Source: Prolixibacteraceae bacterium (lineage in GTDB: Bacteria > Bacteroidota > Bacteroidia > Bacteroidales > Prolixibacteraceae). Taken from it: DNA of 20,133 nucleotides. The stretch covers positions 1-20,133 of the forward strand of contig DMSQ01000052.1 in the NCBI GenBank assembly GCA_003457135.1. Direction: 5' to 3'. A program made the position numbers and the translations under genes. Positions 1 through 7,596 of this stretch are shown here, in pieces. Each line of letters opens with the position of its first letter. Position 1 is the stretch's first letter. Below the pieces are notes generated by a model that ran no database searches, was not told the origin of the DNA, and worked only from the letters and a program-made list of their open reading frames with translations.

Positions 1-1094
1 TTTTCAGCAAGCTGAACTCCTTTCGCTCCTTCATGAAGCGTCCAGGGGAAAGGTTCGTCTTTGACCACATGCCTGAGGAATAATTCCCACTGAACTTTAA
101 AAGCATTCTCATAGACTTCCTGTTCGGGGACCTTTGCCCAACCCTCAAAATAATTGATTGGCTGGGGGATATCCGGATTCCAGACTGGCTTTGGAGTATT
201 CCCATAGTGCTGAATGTAGCATTCACGAAGACCGGCCACTGCTGAGCCTTTTGTCCCATCAACCTGAAGGGTTAGCAAATCGTCGCGCCGAACCCTCACG
301 GTCCACGATGAATTGAAGTGCGCGATAACGCCATTCTCCAATTCAAATGTCGCATAAGCTGAATCATCGGCAGTACAGGCATAAGGTTTACCATTTTCAT
401 CAACTCTGTTTTTAATATGGGTTGCACCCATACAGGAAACAGCTTTCACTTTTCCGAATACATTATCCAGTACATACCTCCAGTGACAAAGCATGTCAAC
501 AATAATTCCACCGTCGTCTTCTTTCCGGTAATTCCATGATGGGCGCTGTGCAGGAATGGTATCGCCTTCAAAAACCCAGTATCCGAATTCTCCCCGAACC
601 GAAAGAATATCGCCAAAAAAGCCCTGCTGAATTAAGCGTTTAAGTTTCACCATTCCGGGAAGCCATAATTTATCCTGAACAACTCCGTTTTTAAGCCCGG
701 CTCTTACACAGATTTCATGCAATTCCAAAGCAACTTCTGTGCTTACTGCAATCGGTTTTTCGCAATAGATATGCTTGCCGGCTTTTACCGCTTTTCGGAC
801 TGCATCTGCTCTTCGGCCCGTTGTTTGTGCATCGAAATAGATGATATTATCAGGATTGCTGAGGGCCTCATCCAGATTTGTACTCATTTTGGTGATTCCG
901 CTGAGTTTACAAAGTTTTTTCAGTTTGTCCTCATCGCGACCAATCAAAATCGGATCGGGCATAATGGTTTCTCCAGATCCGATCTTCACCCCGCCCTGTT
1001 TTATGATTTCCAGGATTGACCGAATAAGGTGCTGATTGGTTCCCATGCGGCCAGTCACTCCATTCATGATTATTCCGACAGTATGTTGTTTCAT
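1..1094 (-). CDS. Gfo/Idh/MocA family oxidoreductase (3' end outside window)
   Basis: NAD(P)-dependent sugar dehydrogenase of the Gfo/Idh/MocA family, probably cytoplasmic and acting on a sugar or keto-sugar released by its operon partners. My translation of the minus strand from the ATG at 1094 gives about 364 codons with no stop before the left edge. The N-terminus reads MKQHTVGIIMNGVTGRMG; this nucleotide-binding loop has a GRMG form resembling that of dihydrodipicolinate reductase rather than the usual GxGxxG. Further in are the family's EKP motif (HIYCEKPIAVS, near residue 110) and a conserved RPSWNYRKEDDGG stretch in the C-terminal domain. The start lies one base after the TGA of the preceding gene (TGA-C-ATG), which indicates translational coupling. 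The substrate is unknown. From memory, close relatives occur beside a TIM-barrel isomerase and a DUF993 dihydrodipicolinate-synthase-like protein, so the operon may continue to the left. Confidence 0.9.
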   Translation of the reverse strand, partial: MKQHTVGIIMNGVTGRMGTNQHLIRSILEIIKQGGVKIGSGETIMPDPILIGRDEDKLKKLCKLSGITKMSTNLDEALSNPDNIIYFDAQTTGRRADAVRKAVKAGKHIYCEKPIAVSTEVALELHEICVRAGLKNGVVQDKLWLPGMVKLKRLIQQGFFGDILSVRGEFGYWVFEGDTIPAQRPSWNYRKEDDGGIIVDMLCHWRYVLDNVFGKVKAVSCMGATHIKNRVDENGKPYACTADDSAYATFELENGVIAHFNSSWTVRVRRDDLLTLQVDGTKGSAVAGLRECYIQHYGNTPKPVWNPDIPQPINYFEGWAKVPEQEVYENAFKVQWELFLRHVVKDEPFPWTLHEGAKGVQLAE

Positions 1095-1095
1095 G

Positions 1096-1929
1096 TCACA
1101 AACAGTTTTTATATGATGTAATTATTTGTTTCAAAAACTCCGACTGATCCATTTTCCAATATTTCGATGAAAATATCTCAACCTCCTGAAATCCATTGAA
1201 CCCGGTATTCTCAACCCAGGTCCTGATTTTCCGGATCGGGATACAACCTTCACCCATTAAACCACGATCATTCAGAAAATCGGTGGTCGGAGTTTTCCAG
1301 TCGCAGATATGAAAAGCCAGCAAGGCGTTATTTTTACCGCAGCGTTCGATTTCCTTTTCCAGATTAGGGTCCCACCAGAGATGATACACATCAACAGCAA
1401 CTCCCACCCACGGCGAGTTTAAGGCTTCGGTCATGTAATTGGCCTGTGACAAGGTGTTGATAGCCGAACGGGTATCGGCATACATGGGATGAAGCGGCTC
1501 AATCGCCAGTTTAATACTGGCTGCCGATGCTTCGGGAATAAGTTCAGCAATTCCATCCTGAATTTGTTTACGGGAATCTTCGAGCGATTGCGCCGGATCG
1601 GCTCCGCAAACCAACACAATTAATTGTGTGCCAAGGTCAAATGCTTCCTCAATGGCTTTCCGGTTATCATCCAGCGCAAGTTTTCTTTTTTCAGGATCAA
1701 CACTTGGGAAAAAACCACCCCTGCATAACGAAACGATTGAAAGGTTGTGTTCACGAAGCATTTGACCAGTTTGCCTGATATTTCTTCCGGCTAAAGCATC
1801 GCGCCAGACTGTTATGCCTTTTACGCCGCTCGCTGCATAATTCTTTGCCGCATCATTGATATTCCAGGGTTTTGTGGTAATGGTGTGCACACAAAGTTTC
1901 GAAAGTTCGTTGATTGGCTCACGGTTCAT
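1096..1929 (-). CDS. Sugar phosphate isomerase/epimerase (AP endonuclease 2-like TIM barrel)
   Basis: A 277-residue, single-domain TIM-barrel protein of the xylose isomerase-like/AP endonuclease family 2 superfamily. Members isomerise, epimerise or dehydrate sugars using a divalent metal. Candidate metal ligands lie at the ends of strands: E144 (LAIEPLHP), D180/H183 (VAVDVYHLWWD), H207 (AFHICDW) and E249/E251 (FQEVEIFS). There is no signal peptide, so it should be cytoplasmic. Its start codon overlaps the stop of the upstream GH88-like gene by four bases (ATGA), and its stop lies one base before the dehydrogenase start. The three genes are therefore almost certainly one transcript and sequential steps of one pathway. 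Substrate specificity cannot be read from sequence. Confidence 0.88.
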   Translation of the reverse strand: MNREPINELSKLCVHTITTKPWNINDAAKNYAASGVKGITVWRDALAGRNIRQTGQMLREHNLSIVSLCRGGFFPSVDPEKRKLALDDNRKAIEEAFDLGTQLIVLVCGADPAQSLEDSRKQIQDGIAELIPEASAASIKLAIEPLHPMYADTRSAINTLSQANYMTEALNSPWVGVAVDVYHLWWDPNLEKEIERCGKNNALLAFHICDWKTPTTDFLNDRGLMGEGCIPIRKIRTWVENTGFNGFQEVEIFSSKYWKMDQSEFLKQIITSYKNCL

Positions 1930-3305
1930 TTGACACAGTTAAAAAAGGTGTAATAGTTTTCTTTGTTGATGAACCGTTGAAGATAGAGGCCAGCTTCGCG
2001 GATATGGTAATCGCCCCACATACCCGATTCGCCAAAAGGTATTTTACTGCCTTTCGGAACAAAATCCCAGTCGTTGGGTCGGTGATAAATGGAATGAAGC
2101 AGCAATCCCTGATGGTTTTCGCTGGTACTCAAATATGGTTCATCGAGCAAAGTATTCAGCACAGTAAGTCCGGCCTGGAAATATTTTTCCCCAGCTTCGG
2201 TATCACCTTTTTCAACTAAATATTTTCCCAAACGCAATAATCCCTGTGCTCCAATTGCTGCTGCAGAACTGTCAACCGGCTCAAAATCATTGAATGGATC
2301 AGCAGGTCTGTTCAGGTAATCGCCCATTTGATGAAGGTTTGGCGCGCCTGAATCCCAATATGGAATTCCGTCGGTTGGCGTATTTTCGATGTAAAAATCG
2401 CAGGTTGCTTTGGCCGCTTTCTGCATGGTATCGGAAAGAACGTCTTTCCCACCATAGCCGATCAATTCAAATTCATCAATAAAATCGAGCATTTCCAATT
2501 GCTCCGAAAAACCACACATGGCCCAGGCTAAACCTCGAGTCCAGGTAGTGAAACCGGAATAGCCTTGTTGTGAATTCGGACACCGGTAGTTTCCATCTTT
2601 GACATTGAAAATACTTTCGTGGGCAGTTCGGCCCCAAACATCATAACTGTCGCGGCCTTCACCGTAGAATACAGCATATTTTGCCGTTGCCTGAATGTGT
2701 TGGATGGCACGTTCAAGCAGGCTGATCTTCACATCGCCTTCGCCCTGAAAAACATGACCAAGCAAATGACTGATCATTAAAGAACGGCAGGAACGGATGG
2801 TGTCAACAAATAAAGAATGTACCCCGTTGAACGAATAGATAAAACCTCCGGATGGAATAGAAGTCCAGCGTGAAGCCTGCACTGCTCCTGATATTTTTAA
2901 GGACAGTTCATAGAAATTCTTCTCCCATTCGTTGAAAGGAATTTTTCCTTCGCGCATGAGTCGCAACAGGTTTCCGTAGGTGCTGACATTGTTAAAGCCG
3001 TGATCGTGAACCCCGGTGTGGCTGACATGAGGAGCCATTTTTGAAATCGTATTCTTTCTGGCCAGTTCCAGCCATTTTTGATCTTCAGAAATGTCAAACT
3101 GAAGGAGTACCGATCCATATTGAAAACCTTGGGTCCATTCGGTCCATCCCCGGGTTGAATACTTGCCTTCGACAGTAAATACAGGTGAGCCTTTTGATTC
3201 ATCGTACTGTTTTTCAATCAGATGGATTTTCTGATCCGAAAGTTGCCAGAACCGGTTGAGTTTGCCGGAAAGTTCTTCAGGTTTAAGTTTGTTGTTTATT
3301 CGCAT
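1926..3305 (-). CDS. GH88-like glycoside hydrolase (unsaturated glucuronyl hydrolase-type)
   Basis: A 459-residue (alpha/alpha)6-barrel protein resembling family 88 unsaturated glucuronyl hydrolases, which hydrate the 4,5-double bond of oligosaccharides left by polysaccharide lyases. Landmarks in order: WTEWTQGFQYG (54-64), HDHGF with candidate catalytic D101, LFVDTIRS with D168 at the place of the second GH88 aspartate, TRGLAWAMCGF (257-266, usually RGQAWG), DSSAAAIGAQGL (345-356) and GESGMWGDYH (425-434). No signal peptide is visible: it starts MRINNKLKPEE. It should therefore act in the cytoplasm on imported saccharides, as many GH88 enzymes do. It is first in the operon, overlapping the isomerase by four bases. 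The RGQAWG change and the rarity of exact matches suggest a divergent subfamily, so activity on unsaturated uronates is inferred. Confidence 0.8.
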   Translation of the reverse strand: MRINNKLKPEELSGKLNRFWQLSDQKIHLIEKQYDESKGSPVFTVEGKYSTRGWTEWTQGFQYGSVLLQFDISEDQKWLELARKNTISKMAPHVSHTGVHDHGFNNVSTYGNLLRLMREGKIPFNEWEKNFYELSLKISGAVQASRWTSIPSGGFIYSFNGVHSLFVDTIRSCRSLMISHLLGHVFQGEGDVKISLLERAIQHIQATAKYAVFYGEGRDSYDVWGRTAHESIFNVKDGNYRCPNSQQGYSGFTTWTRGLAWAMCGFSEQLEMLDFIDEFELIGYGGKDVLSDTMQKAAKATCDFYIENTPTDGIPYWDSGAPNLHQMGDYLNRPADPFNDFEPVDSSAAAIGAQGLLRLGKYLVEKGDTEAGEKYFQAGLTVLNTLLDEPYLSTSENHQGLLLHSIYHRPNDWDFVPKGSKIPFGESGMWGDYHIREAGLYLQRFINKENYYTFFNCVK

Positions 3306-3405
3306 GTGTCAGGTTCGTTTCAGGAGCCTAATTTACGTTTATTCAGCCTCTTTTTTCAATGCTGAGAGGGTTTTTTGAGAATTAAAGATTGAGTCCACTC
3401 CGAAA

Positions 3406-3420
3406 AGTCATCCGATGAAT
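3406..3420. promoter_or_regulatory. Palindromic operator-like motif, copy 1
   Basis: The sequence tcatc-c-gatga (3408-3418) is a perfect 5-bp inverted repeat around one central base. The wider 15-mer agtcatccgatgaat recurs in inverse orientation 65 bp away with one mismatch. It lies about 100 bp upstream of the GH88-like start in the only plausible promoter region of that operon. A dimeric repressor site is the simplest reading; the regulator is not encoded in this window. Confidence 0.5.
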
Positions 3421-3470
3421 CTTTTATTACTATTTGAGATAATTAAAGTCAGCTAATCAGATGTTTATGA

Positions 3471-3485
3471 ATCCATCGGATGACT
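3471..3485. promoter_or_regulatory. Palindromic operator-like motif, copy 2
   Basis: The 15-mer atccatcggatgact is the reverse complement, with one mismatch, of the motif at 3406-3420. Its core catc-g-gatg (3474-3482) is itself palindromic. Centres of the two copies (3413 and 3478) are 65 bp apart, about six helical turns, which suits looping between two bound dimers. A rho-independent terminator is less likely because the loop would be 50 nt and no strong T-run follows on either strand. Confidence 0.5.
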
Positions 3486-3526
3486 AAGTCACATTACCAG
3501 TTCATATTTGGCAGCAGAGGTTTTCT

Positions 3527-4486
3527 TCAAATCGTTATAACTACTTTTCCTTTGTGTTCTCCTTTACCAAAAATCCTGAAAGCTTCTTTAAACCCGGTTA
3601 GTTTGTAAGGCCCATCTATCACAGGCTTGACTTTGCCAGCTTCGAAAAGTTCGTTCATATAAATTAAATCCTTGTTTGGCTTCAATGCAACGATACGTAT
3701 GTGCTTTTTACTGATTAACGAAATCAACCGCCCCAGAACTAAAGCCTGTAAAAGCCTAGCCATGGAACCTCCAACGGTCACATAAATTCCATTGGGAGCT
3801 AAAACACGGAGATAATCAAACATAGAACGATTCGTCTTAACATCAAGGATCAGGTCATACGACAGGTCATTTTTGGTGAAATCTTCCCGGGTATAATCAA
3901 TGACATAGTCAAAGCCTATTGATCGCATCATGTCCAATTTACCTGTACTGTCAACACCAGTTGTTTCAACCCCGTATAGTTTGGCTATCTGCACTGCAAA
4001 AGTGCCAACACCTCCGCCTGCGCCATTAATCAATAGCTTTTGTCCCGGTTGAATTTTCCCTTGATCAATAAGGCCCTGTACAGCGAGCATAGCGGCCTGC
4101 GGGATTGCAGCCGCTTCAATGAAACTCATACCGGCCGGCTTCAGTGCCAATGATTTTTCTGTAGCACAGGAATACTCAGCGAAGCCTCCCCAGCGTCCAC
4201 TCAAATCACCATACACATCATCACCGGTTTTAAACCGGGTTACATTTTTACCAACTGCTTCAATTCGTCCTGCAATATCGGAGCCGAGTATTTTTTTCTT
4301 GGGTTTCAGAAGACCGTTTAGCATGCGATTTACAAAGTCACCTTCCAGGAGGCCAAAGTCCCAATCATTTATTGATACCGCATAAATTTTTATCAAGACT
4401 TCGTTGTCCTTCGGAAAAGGTTTTTCTATTTCGTTGATTTGCAGAACTTCAGGACCTCCGTATTTGGCGTAAACAATTGCTTTCAA
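3527..4486 (-). CDS. NAD(P)-dependent quinone oxidoreductase-like MDR protein
   Basis: A 319-residue medium-chain dehydrogenase/reductase of the zinc-independent QOR-like class, reducing quinones, enones or similar with NADPH. The N-terminal GroES-like domain begins MKAIVYAKYGGPEVL and carries GSDIAGRIEAVGKNV (68-82). The Rossmann domain has the glycine motif GAGGGVG at 155-161, and the C-terminus ends EHKGKVVITI, typical of the family. Cysteine/histidine ligands for catalytic or structural zinc are absent. It is cytoplasmic, with no signal peptide. It is separated from the GH88 operon by 221 bp and from the TA locus by about 250 bp, so it appears to be a single-gene unit. The physiological substrate is unknown. 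Confidence 0.88.
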   Translation of the reverse strand: MKAIVYAKYGGPEVLQINEIEKPFPKDNEVLIKIYAVSINDWDFGLLEGDFVNRMLNGLLKPKKKILGSDIAGRIEAVGKNVTRFKTGDDVYGDLSGRWGGFAEYSCATEKSLALKPAGMSFIEAAAIPQAAMLAVQGLIDQGKIQPGQKLLINGAGGGVGTFAVQIAKLYGVETTGVDSTGKLDMMRSIGFDYVIDYTREDFTKNDLSYDLILDVKTNRSMFDYLRVLAPNGIYVTVGGSMARLLQALVLGRLISLISKKHIRIVALKPNKDLIYMNELFEAGKVKPVIDGPYKLTGFKEAFRIFGKGEHKGKVVITI

Positions 4487-4730
4487 CTTATTGAGATTTA
4501 ATTATTAAATGACGCTCAACCTTCCGAAACTGCACGCAGGGCGGGAGATTCCCGATAATCTTCCTGCGAATAGTTGCTTGACACTCCGATTACTTGGGTT
4601 AATTTTTTGTAAACGAAACACCGAAACCCGGCTTGCGGGTAGTTGGCTAATGATATATGCAACAGTATCCCAAATTTAAGAACATTATTCCATGAATATA
4701 TTATGGATAATAATAAATTTAAGTTATTGA
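4487..4730. other. Intergenic stretch without a recognisable gene
   Basis: About 245 bp between the start of the MDR gene and the hicA-like remnant. I see no credible ORF. Two small perfect hairpins are present, cggga-gat-tcccg (near 4541-4553) and acccg-gcttg-cgggt (near 4626-4640). The remainder is increasingly AT-rich toward 4690-4730. It should hold the promoter of the minus-strand MDR gene and of the rightward hicAB locus, but no clear -7/-33 pair was found. Confidence 0.5.
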
Positions 4731-4937
4731 AAATTAACTTTGCTTATAAGCGTCGTTAAGTGGGGAAAGGTAAATACAAATTCGGATATCAATTTTGAAA
4801 ATGGTATATATTTATATACCTTTACTCCATTAAACACAAAAGACGGCGTTCTTTCAGAGCCTGTACCTTATCATGGTAGCAAAGAATTTTATGAACCACC
4901 AAGGAAGAAAATTGCAAAGAGAATGGGGCTTAAATAA
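4731..4937 (+). pseudogene. HicA-like toxin, degenerate N-terminal half
   Basis: The open frame, closed upstream by a stop at 4728, has no ATG start; the best start is TTG at 4740, giving 65 residues. The C-terminal half (EPVPYHGSKE... RKKIAKRMGLK) matches the second half of HicA mRNA interferases, where a VPxHGSKE segment precedes the last helix. The first half lacks the HicA signature: where family members have G-S-H in a GSHxxY motif, this reads ENGIYLYTF, so the catalytic histidine appears to be missing. It lies 20 bp before hicB in the usual toxin-first order. I infer an inactivated toxin; a divergent active variant cannot be excluded. Confidence 0.5.
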
Positions 4938-4957
4938 CCTTATTAAAAAATACGACG

Positions 4958-5368
4958 ATGGAAAAATTAATTATTCAAATCGGAGCAAGTTCCGATCATT
5001 TTGGCGGTTTTGCTGTAAATGTTGACGGAATTAATGGAGCTGGAAACACTGTTGAAGAATGCAAAACCAACATATTAGAGGGCTTAAAACGAATGATTAG
5101 TTATAGCAGCGAAAGTTATTGCAAAGCTCCTCAATGGCTGGTTGACGGTGACTACGAAATTGAATATCAGTACGACATTCAAAGTATCCTAAGTTACTAT
5201 GCCAATGTATTTACCAAACCTGCCCTTGAAAGGCTAACAGGTATCAATCAAAAACAACTTCACCACTACGCCACCGGCCTTAAAAAGCCGCGCGAACCCC
5301 AACGAAAGAAAATTGAACAGGCGTTGCACCGTCTGGGTAGTGAGTTAATGTCCGTTCGTTTCGTTTGA
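4958..5368 (+). CDS. hicB: HicB-family antitoxin with C-terminal HTH
   Basis: A 136-residue HicB-type antitoxin. The N-terminal part (residues 3-60; IIQIGASSDHFGGFAVNVDG, then TVEECKTNILEGLKRMI) is the partial RNase H-like fold that binds and neutralises HicA. The C-terminal part (about 84-130; FTKPALERLTGINQKQLHHY, then GLKKPREPQRKKIEQALHRL) is a helix-turn-helix used to bind the locus promoter. The reading frame is intact with an ATG start, and a strong terminator follows at 5413. It is the second gene of the pair, so it is likely autoregulatory. Since the toxin partner looks damaged, the antitoxin may survive as an orphan or DNA-binding protein. Confidence 0.85.
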   Translation: MEKLIIQIGASSDHFGGFAVNVDGINGAGNTVEECKTNILEGLKRMISYSSESYCKAPQWLVDGDYEIEYQYDIQSILSYYANVFTKPALERLTGINQKQLHHYATGLKKPREPQRKKIEQALHRLGSELMSVRFV

Positions 5369-5412
5369 TCTGGTTTTGCATTTTTATCAATGACCACTGC
5401 TATAACGAATTA

Positions 5413-5440
5413 AGCCGGGAAATATGCCCGGTTTTTTTTA
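5413..5440 (+). terminator. Rho-independent terminator of hicB
   Basis: Stem ccggg (5415-5419) and cccgg (5427-5431) closing a 7-nt loop, followed by eight T residues (5432-5439). It lies 45 bp after the hicB stop on the same strand. Confidence 0.85.
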
Positions 5441-5494
5441 TTTAATTCATCAAAATTGACAAAAACGGGGATTGAGTGTTTCAAACCGAGTATC

Positions 5495-5532
5495 AAAGAA
5501 AAAAGCGCTTACAATTTTTAACTTGTAAGCGC
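5495..5532 (-). terminator. Rho-independent terminator of tRNA-Lys
   Basis: Perfect 10-bp inverted repeat gcgcttacaa (5505-5514)/ttgtaagcgc (5523-5532) with an 8-nt loop. On the minus strand it is followed by a run rich in T (5495-5504). It begins 10 bp after the tRNA 3' end. Confidence 0.88.
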
Positions 5533-5541
5533 CTGATTGGT

Positions 5542-5617
<76 letters not shown>

Positions 5618-5768
5618 AATCGGCGACAAAAGTAACAGATTGTTTGTCATTTTCAAAAATTACAGAACATTTCGCCTGAACCCAATGGGCTTAGTTTCCC
5701 GGAGAAGATTATTTCCTATAAATATGTTGAAATAAATTTATCTTCGTGCTTCATTTTACAAAAAAATT

Positions 5769-6680
5769 ATGGATCCATATATGGGTGAAATTGCCGCTTT
5801 GCTGACTGCCGTTTTCTGGACAGTTACAAGTCTTTCATTCGAATCGGCAGGTAAAAAAATTGGTTCACTTCAGGTCAATCTTATTCGTTTGGTAGTTGCA
5901 TTTTTCATTTACGGAGTAGTAAATTATTTCAGGAGAGGACTGATACTACCTATTGATGCTAGCGCCGAGAGTTGGTTATGGCTGGCTGCATCAGGAGTGG
6001 TTGGCTTTGTGATCGGCGATTTGCTTCTTTTTCAGTCGTTTGTTGTCATAGGTGCACGAATTGCCATGTTGATCATGGCACTGACTCCTCCTATTACAGC
6101 CTTTATGGGCTGGATGATTTTAGGGGAGGTTCTGAGTCCTATGAATTGGGTGGGGATGATTGTCACCCTGACCGGCATTTCAATCGTCATCCTGAAACGC
6201 GAAAAACTGGAAAACAGCCTATCGAAAAAGCATAAGATAACTACCAGTTATAGTATCAAAGGAATTTTACTTGCATTTGGCGGAGCCATTGGTCAGGGCG
6301 TTGGCCTGGTTCTCAGCAAAAAGGGCATGGGCGAATATGATGCCTTTGCAGCCTCGCACATCCGGGTAATAACAGGCATGATTGGATTTGCCATTATTAT
6401 CCTGTTTACCAAACGATTTGGAAAAGTCTGGAAAGCCATGCACCATAAATCTGCCATGAAAAGGGTAGCGCTTGGCTCTGTTTTCGGTCCCTTTCTTGGC
6501 GTTTCATTTTCGCTGCTTGCCATCCAACACACCCAGGCCGGCATTGCAGCCACCATCATGTCCATTGTTCCGGTGCTCATTATTCCACCGGCAATTTTCC
6601 TATTTCATGAAAAGGTAAACTGGAAAGAAATAATTGGGGCTGTGATAACTGTTGGGGGCGTGGCCATTTTCTTTTTGTAA
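5769..6680 (+). CDS. EamA/DMT-superfamily permease
   Basis: A 303-residue inner-membrane protein with two tandem EamA repeats and about ten hydrophobic helices: first repeat residues 5-142, second 164-303, joined by a basic hydrophilic linker (REKLENSLSKKHK). The family exports or exchanges amino acids, metabolites or drugs. Each repeat ends with the family-typical pattern of a proline-containing helix followed by a G-E or H-E segment (TPPITAFMGWMILGE at 106-120; VPVLIIPPAIFLFHEK at 267-282). The start is ATG at 5769; ATG at 5781 (MGEIAALL) is an alternative. A TATCTTCG sequence at 5739 resembles a -7 box, but no matching -33 was found. It converges on the creatininase gene with a 6-bp gap. 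The substrate cannot be predicted. Confidence 0.92.
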   Translation: MDPYMGEIAALLTAVFWTVTSLSFESAGKKIGSLQVNLIRLVVAFFIYGVVNYFRRGLILPIDASAESWLWLAASGVVGFVIGDLLLFQSFVVIGARIAMLIMALTPPITAFMGWMILGEVLSPMNWVGMIVTLTGISIVILKREKLENSLSKKHKITTSYSIKGILLAFGGAIGQGVGLVLSKKGMGEYDAFAASHIRVITGMIGFAIIILFTKRFGKVWKAMHHKSAMKRVALGSVFGPFLGVSFSLLAIQHTQAGIAATIMSIVPVLIIPPAIFLFHEKVNWKEIIGAVITVGGVAIFFL

Positions 6681-6686
6681 GAGAAT

Positions 6687-7565
6687 CTATTGCTTCGTCT
6701 TCAGTGGATTTTCTGATTCATCAAAAAAATGTTTTTGAAGAGCAGGAACTACTTCATCCTTTTTTACAGCCAGTATCATTTTTGCCAGCTGATCTACTGT
6801 TGAATTGATCAGCAATTCACCGGCTTTAGCATTTGCCTTTGTACCATAGCCACCGTAATGGTTCGGAAATTTGGCATACCACCAGATTCCGGTATAAACA
6901 TTTTCGAGGTTTTTCAACCGTTCCTGATCAACTCCCGATTGCTGGCCTGCCCTTTCGAGATGGGTGAGTTCAGGCACAATTGATTTCAGAACAGAAGATT
7001 CCTCATTTCCGGCGTGGGCGTTAAACGGATCATGCATGGTAAGTTCTTCGGCTTTTTTTGCCACTTCAGGATCATCGGTTGGTTGAAACCAGTACAAACT
7101 GTATGAACGCCGTTCAGACAATTGAGCCATTCCGAAAAAATTCAGAAAAGCATTGTTCCCGCCATGACCATTTACAATAATGATTTTGTCGAATCCGTTG
7201 CGGGCAAGTTCGTTCAGTGTTTCCTGAAGGGCCTTCCAGATTAGTTCCGGACTGTAAGCAATTGTTCCTGGCTGATGTTTGGCTTCGTTAATCTGGCTGA
7301 AATAGTACCAGGGATATACAACCGTATATTCTTTTTCGGCTGCACGCAATGCAAATTCACGGGCAATATAAAGATCGGTTCCCAAGGGAAGATGAGGCCC
7401 GTGTTTTTCAAAAACCCCGATAGGCAGAATACAGGTTTTCGATGATTTTTCGACAGCCTTGATAAAATCAGGGGCTGTTAATTCTTCGAGCCGGAATGGA
7501 AGCTGTTGAGAATGTGCAGAAAACGCAAATAAAATTAAAAGTACAACAGGAAACAGATTTTTCAT
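6687..7565 (-). CDS. Creatininase-family amidohydrolase, predicted periplasmic
   Basis: A 292-residue creatininase-family protein that would hydrolyse a cyclic amide or C-N bond with a binuclear metal site. Residues 1-19 form a signal peptide (MKNLFPVVLLILFAFSAHSQ), with no lipobox cysteine. E53, H55 and D64 in VFEKHGPHLPLGTD have exactly the spacing of the creatininase ligands E34/H36/D45. H134 in NGHGGN matches His120, but the Glu122 position is glycine, as in most non-creatininase members. HAGNEESS (184-191) supplies glutamates nearby. A secreted version is unusual because characterised members are cytoplasmic. It is third in a minus-strand run after the S41 protease (31-bp gap) and may be cotranscribed. 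The substrate is unknown; true creatininase activity is unlikely. Confidence 0.88.
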   Translation of the reverse strand: MKNLFPVVLLILFAFSAHSQQLPFRLEELTAPDFIKAVEKSSKTCILPIGVFEKHGPHLPLGTDLYIAREFALRAAEKEYTVVYPWYYFSQINEAKHQPGTIAYSPELIWKALQETLNELARNGFDKIIIVNGHGGNNAFLNFFGMAQLSERRSYSLYWFQPTDDPEVAKKAEELTMHDPFNAHAGNEESSVLKSIVPELTHLERAGQQSGVDQERLKNLENVYTGIWWYAKFPNHYGGYGTKANAKAGELLINSTVDQLAKMILAVKKDEVVPALQKHFFDESENPLKTKQ

Positions 7566-7596
7566 GATCGTTGGATTTGTGGTTGAGTAATATATT

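Noticed and set aside
717..1035. Plus-strand ORFs over the first gene
   Set aside because: They are antisense to the well-supported Gfo/Idh/MocA reading frame that runs off the left edge.
3406..3485. Inverted repeat as a rho-independent terminator of the MDR gene
   Set aside because: The loop is 50 nt and there is no strong T-run; each arm is itself palindromic, which fits protein binding better.
6680..6687. Six-base gap between converging genes as a sign of an unusual overlap
   Set aside because: Close convergence is common in compact bacterial genomes and both frames are normal length.
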